DNA of 32,190 nt from NCBI GenBank assembly GCA_949287225.1, contig CASEFP010000102.1:1-32190 (forward strand). The letters are read 5' to 3'. Below, one piece after another: positions 25,241-31,879 of the stretch. Source of the DNA: an uncultured Lentisphaeria bacterium (lineage in GTDB: Bacteria; Verrucomicrobiota; Lentisphaeria; Victivallales; UBA1829). The notes beneath the pieces are model-generated. The model had not been told where the DNA came from. It saw nothing but the letters and a program-made list of their open reading frames with translations, and did not search any database. A program made the translations under genes and the position numbers. Position 1 is the first letter of the stretch; every line of letters begins with the position of its first letter.

Positions 25241-25954
25241 ATGTTTACGGTAAACCAGCTCAAAACCCTGGCCGCATCTGCGGAATTTCAGAAACTTCTT
25301 GCGGAAGACCCGCATCTGCGGGAACTGGAGGAGTCGAAATATGACAGAAGGGACGAGTATCTCGGACTGAGAAACGCTTTCCGTTTCTCCTTCAGTCTGG
25401 GGCCGCTGGAGCTCCATCCTCCGACCCCGGCACTCTGGGCGTATCTCTGGGCGACAGGCAACGCCTATGCTTCCGACTGCGAACATGCGGACGATCTGGA
25501 TACGGACATCGCCGTTTTCCTGCTCTCAAAGGAATGGGAGGAACTGGAACACGCGCCGGCGGAGATTGCCGCCGCGGCGATCGGATTCTGCGGAAAGAAC
25601 GGGATCGACTACGAGGAGGCGAAAAATCTGATCTGCGAACTGATTTCACGGGCGTTCCGGCCGCTGCGGATGCTGCCGGAGCGCGCGTCGGAGAAAACAT
25701 CCGCCCCGCCGGTCTTCGACATCGACTGGCTCACGCGACTCTGTTCCATCGTCGCGCGGGAGTGCAACGAAAGCGCCTCCCATGTGATGTTTGAAATGAG
25801 TCTGGGCGCCTGCTGCTCCTATTTCATTCAGGCGATGCGGCGGAAAAATCCCGGAACAGACATCCGCAGACGCAACAATGCGGAACTCTGCCGGGAGATT
25901 TACGAATACACGATGCATCTGGCAAAGGAGTATCTCCGTGCCGGCGGCAGGTGA
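25241..25954 (+). CDS. Hypothetical helix-rich protein
   Basis: This 237-residue protein is mainly helical, without signal peptide or membrane segments, and was not recognised. It opens with MFTVNQLKTLAAS, then a charged helix, and carries LGPLELHPPTPALWAYLWATG followed by an acidic DLDTDIAVFLL. The latter faintly recalls phage tail-assembly-chaperone-like proteins, in which a similar 'L-x-L-x-T-x-x-L' stretch precedes an acidic helix; this is a weak inference. The second half contains several cysteines and a basic MRRKNPGTDIRRRNN run. GGAGG lies about nine bases before the ATG. It ends 5 bp before the convergent zinc-ribbon gene. Confidence 0.7.
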   Translation: MFTVNQLKTLAASAEFQKLLAEDPHLRELEESKYDRRDEYLGLRNAFRFSFSLGPLELHPPTPALWAYLWATGNAYASDCEHADDLDTDIAVFLLSKEWEELEHAPAEIAAAAIGFCGKNGIDYEEAKNLICELISRAFRPLRMLPERASEKTSAPPVFDIDWLTRLCSIVARECNESASHVMFEMSLGACCSYFIQAMRRKNPGTDIRRRNNAELCREIYEYTMHLAKEYLRAGGR

Positions 25955-25959
25955 TTCCG

Positions 25960-26397
25960 TCAGGACTTCTCACGCTGGAGTTTCAGGAGCTGACGCGTAT
26001 TGAACGCCGTTTCGGAAATGGCGCGGACCACCTGCGACAATCCGAACATGAGCAATGTGTTTAAGAGAGAGATGCCGGCCGCGGGCAGAAGTGTTCCGGC
26101 GGCGACAAAATTCCGTTGAACAATCAGGATCACCGAGCCGGCAAAACCGAGAAGAAACAAAGCAAGGCAGACATAGCCGAGGATATTGAAAATTGTGGAA
26201 AGGATCGGCGCTTTGAACGTTTCCTCAGCATTGGCGGGTTTTGCCTGGGGGGGCGCGGGAGGCGCGGGGGGAACAGAGGGCGAAGCAGAGTTTTCAATTG
26301 TAAATTCCTGTTTACATTTCTGACATTCGATCCGGCGCCCGAGATACTGCGATTCAACCTCGTAAACCTGTTTGCAATGCGGACATGTTGTTTGCAT
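25960..26397 (-). CDS. Zinc-ribbon membrane protein of unknown function
   Basis: This 145-residue protein opens with a zinc-ribbon of the MJ0042 type: Cys5-x-x-Cys8 (TTCPHCK) and Cys25-x-x-Cys28 (IECQKCK), with YLGRRIECQKC between the pairs. A proline/alanine linker (38-58) and two hydrophobic helices (about 70-93 and 98-120) follow, so the ribbon is probably on the cytoplasmic face. Proteins of this layout are frequent in PVC bacteria and have no assigned role. AGAGGAT lies just before the ATG. It is about 100 bp behind the membrane protein gene on the same strand, across an AT-rich spacer. Confidence 0.82.
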   Translation of the reverse strand: MQTTCPHCKQVYEVESQYLGRRIECQKCKQEFTIENSASPSVPPAPPAPPQAKPANAEETFKAPILSTIFNILGYVCLALFLLGFAGSVILIVQRNFVAAGTLLPAAGISLLNTLLMFGLSQVVRAISETAFNTRQLLKLQREKS

Positions 26398-26496
26398 GAC
26401 AATCCTCTTTTTGTTAGTTGGTGATATACTAATATAAAAGAATCATCAAATAATGTCAAATAATAAGAATCAAAAATCATCAAAAAAAGAGAATGA

Positions 26497-27006
26497 TCAC
26501 TTGCCTGGCATATCCGGAGGGCTGTCATTGCCGGAAATCGTCAGATTTTGCGGGATATTGTCCGCCACCGTGTATGGCGATTCGCTCATGCGATACTCGT
26601 ATTCTGCTATCAGATACGGGATCAGGCCTTTCATGGCACCGTGCAGCATCACACATACGGAGGCCAGAAACCAGCTACCGAACAATATTACAAGTGCACC
26701 ATCACCTTCGCCAAAATAAAGTGCGGCAAAAAACGATCCTCCAAACGCAAATACAGCCATCCATCCCCACACATCGGCAAGAAAAAGACGTCGGCGGATT
26801 CGGCGCTTGAGACGGTAAAGATCGGGTTTCTCATAACCATCGAACGTAAGATACTCCACCGGGATCGGGGGCGGAAAAAAATCCTGCCAGTACATGAACA
26901 TCAATAAACCGAATATCACAAAGCCGCTGGCTGGAGCCGTACAGAGAAGAACAACAATCACTATGAATTTCCACGGCTGGCGCTGATACCATCGCAATTC
27001 CATCAT
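26497..27006 (-). CDS. Small membrane protein of unknown function, overlapping the protease gene
   Basis: This 169-residue protein is not recognised. Two hydrophobic regions are clear: residues about 13-40 (IVIVVLLC then FVIFGLLMFM) and a pair around 78-120 (ADVWGWMAVFAFGG, then ALVILFGSWFLASVCVML). A basic loop (RLKRRIRRRLF) lies between, which would face the cytoplasm. The start is firm: AAGGAG stands three bases before ATGATG. The first 176 bp overlap the end of the protease frame in another frame, so the two are probably coupled. Its GC content is lower than that of the housekeeping genes. Confidence 0.7.
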   Translation of the reverse strand: MMELRWYQRQPWKFIVIVVLLCTAPASGFVIFGLLMFMYWQDFFPPPIPVEYLTFDGYEKPDLYRLKRRIRRRLFLADVWGWMAVFAFGGSFFAALYFGEGDGALVILFGSWFLASVCVMLHGAMKGLIPYLIAEYEYRMSESPYTVADNIPQNLTISGNDSPPDMPGK

Positions 27007-27484
27007 ACACTCCTTCAGAATTTTCCAGAATCAGAACTTCATCCTCAGGCTGTTTGATTTGAGACGGATAGGCAAAATAAAAGAATGTTCTGCCGTGGGC
27101 TCCGGAAAGAAGCATTGTCCCTTTAGAGATAATATCCATCCCGATGAGAAGATCGAAGCCGGCTGAGCCTCCCGCCTCCGAAACGCTGATATTCGGTATT
27201 TTGAATCCGTTACGAAAGATCATGTCAATAATGTAAATATTGGATGATTCTGTTCCGTGGACTCCAGAAACAGTCGCTGTATCATAGGGTATCAACCCTA
27301 ATTCATTTGCAATATCGGAGGAGATCATTGAGGCTGTTGCCCCTGTATCAAAGATCGCCTTGCAATCTCTTTGAGGATTGCCGAAGTCATGGCAATTCCC
27401 GAACCTGCAACTAATTGAAACCGGAATTGCAAGTTCGCGGGCATATGTGTCAAAGTCCAGTTTACAGATAAAAATATCGTTCAT
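26831..27484 (-). CDS. Retropepsin-like aspartic protease
   Basis: The protein is 217 residues. The active-site motif FDTGATASMIS (Asp46) and the later LLIGMDIISKG (the hydrophobic-glycine motif near residue 115) define a single-domain retropepsin-like aspartic protease, which works as a dimer with one Asp from each chain. No signal peptide is seen. The region after about residue 155 no longer looks like the family and is the stretch overlapping the membrane protein gene, so the natural end may be nearer 27010, with a stop lost, or the overlap may be real. GAGGT precedes the ATG. A terminator lies directly upstream. The target protein is unknown. Confidence 0.82.
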   Translation of the reverse strand: MNDIFICKLDFDTYARELAIPVSISCRFGNCHDFGNPQRDCKAIFDTGATASMISSDIANELGLIPYDTATVSGVHGTESSNIYIIDMIFRNGFKIPNISVSEAGGSAGFDLLIGMDIISKGTMLLSGAHGRTFFYFAYPSQIKQPEDEVLILENSEGVYDGIAMVSAPAVEIHSDCCSSLYGSSQRLCDIRFIDVHVLAGFFSAPDPGGVSYVRWL

Positions 27485-27496
27485 ATTTTACCTCAA

Positions 27497-27527
27497 AATA
27501 AATAAAACCCGGCGTATTTCAGCCGGG
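27497..27527 (-). terminator. Terminator between the 27553 gene and the protease gene
   Basis: On the reverse strand CCCGGC and GCCGGG form a 6-bp stem with an 8-nt loop, followed by TTTTATTTATTTT. It ends only a few bases before the ribosome-binding site of the protease gene, so the protease would rely on read-through or on a promoter inside the upstream gene. Confidence 0.7.
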
Positions 27528-27552
27528 AAACAGAAAAAGAATCAATCACGCT

Positions 27553-27891
27553 TCATGCGGAAGCCGCGGCGGCATTCACTGCATTCAGAATGTTCAGCGT
27601 CGGCGCGCCGTCCACGCAAATGATTGTGGCGAGATAGGCACGCTGGCCAAGCAGGCCGGATGCCTGTGCCGCTGCTTCCGTGCTTGAAAAGACAATCGGC
27701 AACACGGTTCCGTTGCAAAGTTGCACTTGCGGAGGAAGTGTTGAGGTTGTCGAAGCGGGAATTGTTACAATAAACAAATCCTGATTCATCAAGCGGCAGA
27801 GGGTTGTCCGCATCGAATAGATGACATTCGTGGAGCCGACAACCGGAGCGCCAAGGGCATAGCGACAAAAGAAATTACGTCTGCAAGCCAT
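27553..27891 (-). CDS. Hypothetical protein of the low-GC cluster
   Basis: This 112-residue protein is not recognised. It begins MACRRNFFCRYALGAP, so it has three basic residues and two cysteines near the N-terminus but no true signal peptide. The rest is rich in Ala, Thr, Ser and small hydrophobics (TIPASTTSTLPPQVQLCNGTVLP, split here as TIPASTTS and TLPPQVQLC) and ends NAVNAAAASA. TAGGAG lies upstream of the ATG. It stands about 70 bp behind the Trp/Gly/Cys-rich gene on the same strand and ahead of a terminator, so the two probably share an mRNA. A secreted, structural or scaffold role is possible but not shown. Confidence 0.6.
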   Translation of the reverse strand: MACRRNFFCRYALGAPVVGSTNVIYSMRTTLCRLMNQDLFIVTIPASTTSTLPPQVQLCNGTVLPIVFSSTEAAAQASGLLGQRAYLATIICVDGAPTLNILNAVNAAAASA

Positions 27892-27923
27892 TTTTCATTC
27901 TCCTATTAAAATTTAAGTTCAGA

Positions 27924-27949
27924 GACTCCCTGTTTTCAGGCAGGGAGTC
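27924..27949 (-). other. Perfect 9-bp hairpin between the two low-complexity genes
   Basis: GACTCCCTG (27924-27932) pairs with CAGGGAGTC (27941-27949) around an 8-nt loop. On the reverse strand it lies just behind the Trp/Gly/Cys-rich gene and is followed by TCTGAACTTAAATTTT. It may be a weak terminator or a processing and stability element. Confidence 0.5.
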
Positions 27950-27959
27950 ACGGGAAACA

Positions 27960-28697
27960 TCAGCAGCCCGTAGCGCAGGCACATCCGCAAGCCGGAGTCG
28001 AGCCGCAGCATCCGTTATTGGCATAACGGCCGAACTTTTCATAAACGAAAAGCTGCTGCTTGGATTCCGCAAGCTGGCGTTCAAGGTTCTGGGTATACTG
28101 CGCGTTGATGAGCGCACGAGTCGCCGCGCCTTCTGCCGCAATTGCCTGCTTGACTTCGCAGGTCTGCATTGCGTTGTTGTAGTTCAGCTGGGCGAACTGC
28201 TGCGTGATGTTGTTGTTCACCGCCGCGATGCTTGCCTGAGTGTTGCAGCAGCAGGACGCAATCTGCGCCTGGAGATCGCGCTGGCCGAGCTGGTTCTGGT
28301 AAGCGGCCGTGGTGACAGCGTTGTTCAGGTTGGCAAAACCCTGGAACATATTGTCCTTGATCTGCCCCATGAGGTTGGTCTGCCCAACCTGCGTCTGAGC
28401 CGTATAGTTCAGCCCGGCTTTGATTTCAGCGATGTTGGTCGCGTCGGTGATTGCGAGATCGGAGCCAAGCGCACCGAGTCCGGAGTTGCAGCAAGTACCG
28501 CATCCGCCGCGGCCATATCCTCCGCCCCAACCGCCTCCCCATCCGAAGAAACCGAACAGAAGAAGAATCCACCACCAGCCGCCGTCGCACCAGCCGTAGT
28601 TTCTGTTGTTGCCATTGTTCAAAAGCGCCATTGCTTCCCAGCCGTTGAAACAGCTTCCGGCACCGGGATTTACGTTGTAGATCGGAACAGCATCCAT
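27960..28697 (-). CDS. Trp/Gly/Cys-rich membrane-anchored low-complexity protein
   Basis: This 245-residue protein has a striking layout. Residues 35-70 hold GWCDGGWWWILLLFGFFGW, a short hydrophobic anchor, then a Gly-Trp-rich stretch and CGTCC. The middle (about 80-210) is a Gln/Asn/Ala-rich, probably coiled-coil, region with a CCC triplet at 149-151. The C-terminus is a cysteine cluster (NNGCCGSTPACGCACATGC). There are fifteen cysteines in all. From memory, similar Gly/Trp-rich proteins with a CCC motif occur in gut bacterial and phage genomes without known role. The start at 28697 has GAGGTG upstream; upstream codons to 28787 look non-coding. Confidence 0.75.
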   Translation of the reverse strand: MDAVPIYNVNPGAGSCFNGWEAMALLNNGNNRNYGWCDGGWWWILLLFGFFGWGGGWGGGYGRGGCGTCCNSGLGALGSDLAITDATNIAEIKAGLNYTAQTQVGQTNLMGQIKDNMFQGFANLNNAVTTAAYQNQLGQRDLQAQIASCCCNTQASIAAVNNNITQQFAQLNYNNAMQTCEVKQAIAAEGAATRALINAQYTQNLERQLAESKQQLFVYEKFGRYANNGCCGSTPACGCACATGC

Positions 28698-28908
28698 AAT
28701 CTTTTCACCTCTGTTTATAAGTTTTTTTGATCGTTCGAGTGTTCGGCAGATTCCGGACTCCGCCTTGATGGTAAAAGATAAAAGCAATCACCGGCAGATG
28801 GAAATCCTGAAAAAACGGTGACTTTTCCTAAAACACTTCGGAAATGCCGTTTCCATATCCTTGTGACTGCGGGCATGGTATCAGAAAACAGAAAAAGAAG
28901 GAGCCATG

Positions 28909-29484
28909 ATGAGTGAAGAATCTGAAAAAATCTTGATTCCGGACGATGAAAGCACGGATGTCCTGAAAGAAACTCCTGATCCTGAATCTGTTGCGACGGA
29001 AGAAAAATCCGTGGAACAGAAGAGCGAGACAGGAAAAGTTCCTGAGGAACGGATGCGCCTTGAAAATGAGGCTTATGAAAAACATTTTGCCGCATTACGG
29101 GAAGAAATCGCCGATATTCGGAAGAAATATCCTGCCGGGCCGTCTGATGTGGTTGATGAGGATCCTGTCCAAAAGCTCTATGGCGAAGTAGGTGAACTGA
29201 AAAACAGTTTTTCCGAATTGAAAGAGCTGCTTCAAAAACCGCAGCAAGCCACGAGTCAGAATCCAAATCAGACTTTTCAACAGGGGTTTCAATACCAGCA
29301 GGCACCGCAGTTTTTTCAGCAGGGAGCGCCCCAGGCATATTACCCTCCGATGTTTCAGACATCGACGATTCTGCCGGCTCCAGCGTTGCCGTTCATACAG
29401 ACGCCAACTTATGCCCCGGCAATTACAATGCCTCCGGCATTCGGAAACAATATGAATTCAAACGGAGGAAACAATCATGGCTGA
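28909..29484 (+). CDS. Acidic/coiled-coil protein with Gln/Pro-rich tail, unknown
   Basis: This 191-residue protein is the first gene of a three-gene operon divergent from the Trp/Gly/Cys-rich gene. The N-terminal 45 residues are strongly acidic. A charged helix likely to form a coiled coil spans about 48-110 (EERMRLENEAYEKHFAALRE and VGELKNSFSELKELLQ). The rest is a low-complexity Gln, Pro, Phe, Tyr and Asn-rich tail. No enzyme motif, signal peptide or membrane segment is visible. AAGGAG precedes ATGATG; the second ATG (28909) has better spacing. It overlaps the next gene by 8 bp. Scaffold or assembly roles are plausible but unproven. Confidence 0.72.
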   Translation: MSEESEKILIPDDESTDVLKETPDPESVATEEKSVEQKSETGKVPEERMRLENEAYEKHFAALREEIADIRKKYPAGPSDVVDEDPVQKLYGEVGELKNSFSELKELLQKPQQATSQNPNQTFQQGFQYQQAPQFFQQGAPQAYYPPMFQTSTILPAPALPFIQTPTYAPAITMPPAFGNNMNSNGGNNHG

Positions 29485-29779
29485 AAAAGGGTTTACAACG
29501 ATCAAAATCATCGCCGGAGACGATGGAAAATCCTATTCCATGGAAATCGTCGAAAGCGAAGCAAAAAACGGAAACAGAATCGATCAGAAGGTGGCAAACT
29601 GGATTCTTCAGCTTGACGGGCGTTTGCGCGACCCGCAAGCCGTGAATATGATCCAGCAGGTTCAGCAGAACCCGCAGGGCATTATGCAGCAGATGTTTCA
29701 ACGCATGATGGGGGGCGGAATGATGCCTCCGATGGGCGGAGGATTCAACCCAATGGGAATGTTTATGGGAAATCGTTAA
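29477..29779 (+). CDS. Small protein with Met/Gly-rich tail, unknown
   Basis: This 100-residue protein begins with a short mixed domain (FTTIKIIAGDDGKSYSME, WILQLDGRLRDP) and then becomes Gln-rich (VNMIQQVQQNPQGIMQQ), ending in a Met/Gly-rich run (GGGMMPPMGGGFNPMGMF). No known motif. GGAGG lies about eight bases before the ATG. It overlaps the preceding gene by 8 bp, which indicates translational coupling and suggests that the two products act together in fixed ratio. Confidence 0.7.
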   Translation: MAEKGFTTIKIIAGDDGKSYSMEIVESEAKNGNRIDQKVANWILQLDGRLRDPQAVNMIQQVQQNPQGIMQQMFQRMMGGGMMPPMGGGFNPMGMFMGNR

Positions 29780-29823
29780 CATATCCCGGAAAATCAAAAG
29801 AAAAATAAGAAGGATTTGCAAAA

Positions 29824-30606
29824 ATGGATAAGACTGATGAGATGAAATCTCAAAAAACACATGAAATGTACCCCGAAAAATACAATAAGGAAACATTTAT
29901 CGAAGAGCTGAAAAGCAGCGATCCGGATAAAATGTCATGGCTGATGCTGAATTACCTCGTCCAGAAAATGGCAGACGGTGTCCATAACGACGGAGAAGCC
30001 GCCCATTATTCCGGAGGACGCTATTCCGATTCAAGGTCACTGGGCATGGAGAACAGTTCCAGGCGCGGTTATGCGCGGCGTTTGGAATACAACGAGCGCG
30101 GGCTTGGCGGCTATCCGGCAAATCTCAGATATAATCCGGATTATGATTATGACCGTGATTCCGGGCGTGATTCTTCCTACCGTTCCAGACGGCGTTCCCG
30201 ATACTCTTCCGAAGACAGAATCCACGAAGCCAAAGAACGAATCGGAGAAGTGCTCGGTCATGAACTTGACGACGAGGAAATCAAAAGCCTGATTGTCAAA
30301 GAAGCCGCTTCGCTGATCAAGAAAATCTCGGAATGCGAGCCTTACGAAGCCATGAAAGAGTTTGAGGAGCTTTGCATGGCAATGAAAGGCTATTCTGAAA
30401 ATCACCCTGAAGAACTGGAAGAACAGGCAAAGCAAGAGGCGATTTCCGGTTATGCAAGAATGTTTCTTGGCGGGCATTCATACCGTTCAAGAAGCATCGA
30501 CTTTGAAGACCGGGAAAAACGTAAAGCAAATATGCTTCCGGTTATCGAGATTGAAGAATATGGACGCCGTGGACGTTCCAGAGATGCAATGGGGCGTTAC
30601 AAATAA
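29824..30606 (+). CDS. Arg/Tyr/Ser-rich protein with helical middle, unknown
   Basis: This 260-residue protein closes the operon. It begins with a charged helical region (KETFIEELKSSDPDKMSWLM), then an Arg/Tyr/Ser-rich stretch at about 65-130 with repeated YSGGRYSDSR, SYRSRRRSRYSS-type segments. A helical domain follows (about 130-215, LDDEEIKSLIVKEAASLIKK), and the end is again basic with GRRGRSRDAMGRYK. There is no signal peptide or known motif. Similar Arg/Tyr-rich proteins are known to me from gut bacterial and phage clusters as hypothetical genes. It ends 30 bp before a terminator. An RNA- or nucleic-acid-coating role is only a guess. Confidence 0.72.
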   Translation: MDKTDEMKSQKTHEMYPEKYNKETFIEELKSSDPDKMSWLMLNYLVQKMADGVHNDGEAAHYSGGRYSDSRSLGMENSSRRGYARRLEYNERGLGGYPANLRYNPDYDYDRDSGRDSSYRSRRRSRYSSEDRIHEAKERIGEVLGHELDDEEIKSLIVKEAASLIKKISECEPYEAMKEFEELCMAMKGYSENHPEELEEQAKQEAISGYARMFLGGHSYRSRSIDFEDREKRKANMLPVIEIEEYGRRGRSRDAMGRYK

Positions 30607-30634
30607 TATTTGAAGGCTTCTTATTGAATAAATG

Positions 30635-30679
30635 GCGGGGAAATGGTTTTATTTATCCTTTTTCCCGCTATTTTTATTT
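30635..30679 (+). terminator. Terminator of the low-complexity operon
   Basis: A nine-pair stem of GCGGGGAAA with TTTTCCCGC (30635-30643 and 30660-30668, one G-T pair) encloses a 16-nt loop and is followed by TATTTTTATTT. It closes the three-gene operon. Confidence 0.75.
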
Positions 30680-30683
30680 AAAA

Positions 30684-30705
30684 ATGACATACAAGATGAC
30701 ATACA
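30684..30705. repeat. Tandem ATGACATACA repeat beside tRNA-Cys
   Basis: ATGACATACA occurs at 30684-30693 and again at 30696-30705, a 12-bp period. An ACTCAAA/TTTGAGT inverted pair follows before the tRNA gene. Tandem short repeats beside a tRNA 3' end can mark recombinase arm sites, but nothing else here proves this. Confidence 0.35.
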
Positions 30706-30753
30706 GAAGGGCAACTCAAAAGGTTTAGAAAAATCTTGATTTGAGTGTAAAAA

Positions 30754-30829
30754 TGGAGGCGTGGGTGGGAGTTGAACCCACTACATACGGTTTTGCAAAC
30801 CGCTCCCTTAGCCGTTCGAGCACCACGCC
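30754..30829 (-). tRNA. tRNA-Cys (GCA)
   Basis: This is a 76-nt reverse-strand cloverleaf with CCA encoded. The acceptor arm is GGCGTGG/CCACGCC, the discriminator is T, the anticodon arm is GCGGT-TTGCAAA-ACCGT with anticodon GCA, and the T arm is GTGGG-TTCAACT-CCCAC. Its 3' end faces the low-GC cluster. Confidence 0.93.
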
Positions 30830-30918
30830 GTATCAGGTCTGCCGTTAAAGGCATGGGAAGAAATATAATCAGCTCTTTCCAAAAAGCAAGTCATTTCGGA
30901 GAAAAATCGCTTTTTTTC

Positions 30919-30947
30919 TTGACAGAAGCGCGTTGACCATGTAAGCT
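30919..30947 (+). promoter_or_regulatory. prmA promoter
   Basis: TTGACA (30919-30924) and TAAGCT (30942-30947) are 17 bp apart. The start would be near 30954, only about 20 nt before the ATG at 30974. Confidence 0.5.
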
Positions 30948-30973
30948 ATTCCGCTCAACCAACAGAAAAAGGC

Positions 30974-31879
30974 ATGACAATGAACGAGATTCTTTACTGC
31001 TGCGTCATGACGGACCGTTCCGAATTCAAGGACGCTTCGCCGGAACTTCTTTATGCGCTCGGATACGATTTCAGCTCGTGGAAGGACGAGGAGACCCGGG
31101 AGGTCCGCCATACGCTCTATTTTTCGACCGCGGCGGACGCGGAACTTGCGATGAAAACTCTGAAAGAAAAAGATTCCGAGTTCCAGTCGTTCGGCATTCA
31201 TTTCACCGATTTTGCCTGCACAAAACTCAAAAAAGAGGACTGGGCGGAATCCTGGAAAATCCATTTCAAACCCATTGTCATCTCGCCGACACTGGCGGTA
31301 GTCCCGTCATGGGAGCATTTCGAGGCGCAGCCCGGACAGGTCGTCATTCAGCTGGATCCCGGCATGAGCTTCGGAACCGGACAGCATGCGACAACAAAAT
31401 CCTGTCTGGGAGCCATCGACCGTTTCGTCGCGGAACGCCGCGCGCGCTCTCAGAAGGAAATCGCGATGCTGGACGCCGGTTCCGGTTCGGGCATTCTTGC
31501 GATCGCCGCCTCGAAGCTCGGCTGCACGCGCGTCGACGCGTTCGACATTGACCCGGACACCGTCGCCGTCGCAAGGGAGAATGCGCGCAAGAACGGCATT
31601 CCGGACGAGGCGCTCTCTCTTGCCGCCGCGTCGCTGATGGAGTATGAGAGCACGATCCGCTATGACATTGTCGCCGCGAACATTCTGTCTTCCGCCCTGC
31701 TCGCGGGGAAGGAGAAACTCCTCTCGTTCTGCAAGGAGGGCACCCATCTTATTCTCGCCGGGATTCTCGACGCGGAATATCCTTCCGTCAAGGCCGCCTT
31801 CGAATCAACGGGCCGCTGCACGGAGCTCTTCAGCGTGCAGGAAAAGGAGTGGCGCGGCGGAACGTTTCTTGTCAATTAA
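30974..31879 (+). CDS. prmA: Ribosomal protein L11 methyltransferase
   Basis: This 301-residue protein methylates ribosomal protein L11 with S-adenosylmethionine as donor. The substrate-side motif DPGMSFGTGQHATT is at residues 128-141, and the SAM-binding DAGSGSGILAIAA at 167-179 is followed by FDIDPDTVAVARENA and VAANIL, as in PrmA. The N-terminal domain (about 1-110) binds L11. The start may be either MTM codon, with 30974 the longer choice; the Shine-Dalgarno is weak. Its stop overlaps that of the convergent mutY gene by two bases. Confidence 0.93.
   Translation: MTMNEILYCCVMTDRSEFKDASPELLYALGYDFSSWKDEETREVRHTLYFSTAADAELAMKTLKEKDSEFQSFGIHFTDFACTKLKKEDWAESWKIHFKPIVISPTLAVVPSWEHFEAQPGQVVIQLDPGMSFGTGQHATTKSCLGAIDRFVAERRARSQKEIAMLDAGSGSGILAIAASKLGCTRVDAFDIDPDTVAVARENARKNGIPDEALSLAAASLMEYESTIRYDIVAANILSSALLAGKEKLLSFCKEGTHLILAGILDAEYPSVKAAFESTGRCTELFSVQEKEWRGGTFLVN

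Noticed and set aside
24500..30753. Complete prophage or integrative element
   Set aside because: No integrase, terminase, portal, capsid or recombination gene is recognisable, and no second copy of the tRNA-Cys end was found. Only an accessory block can be claimed.
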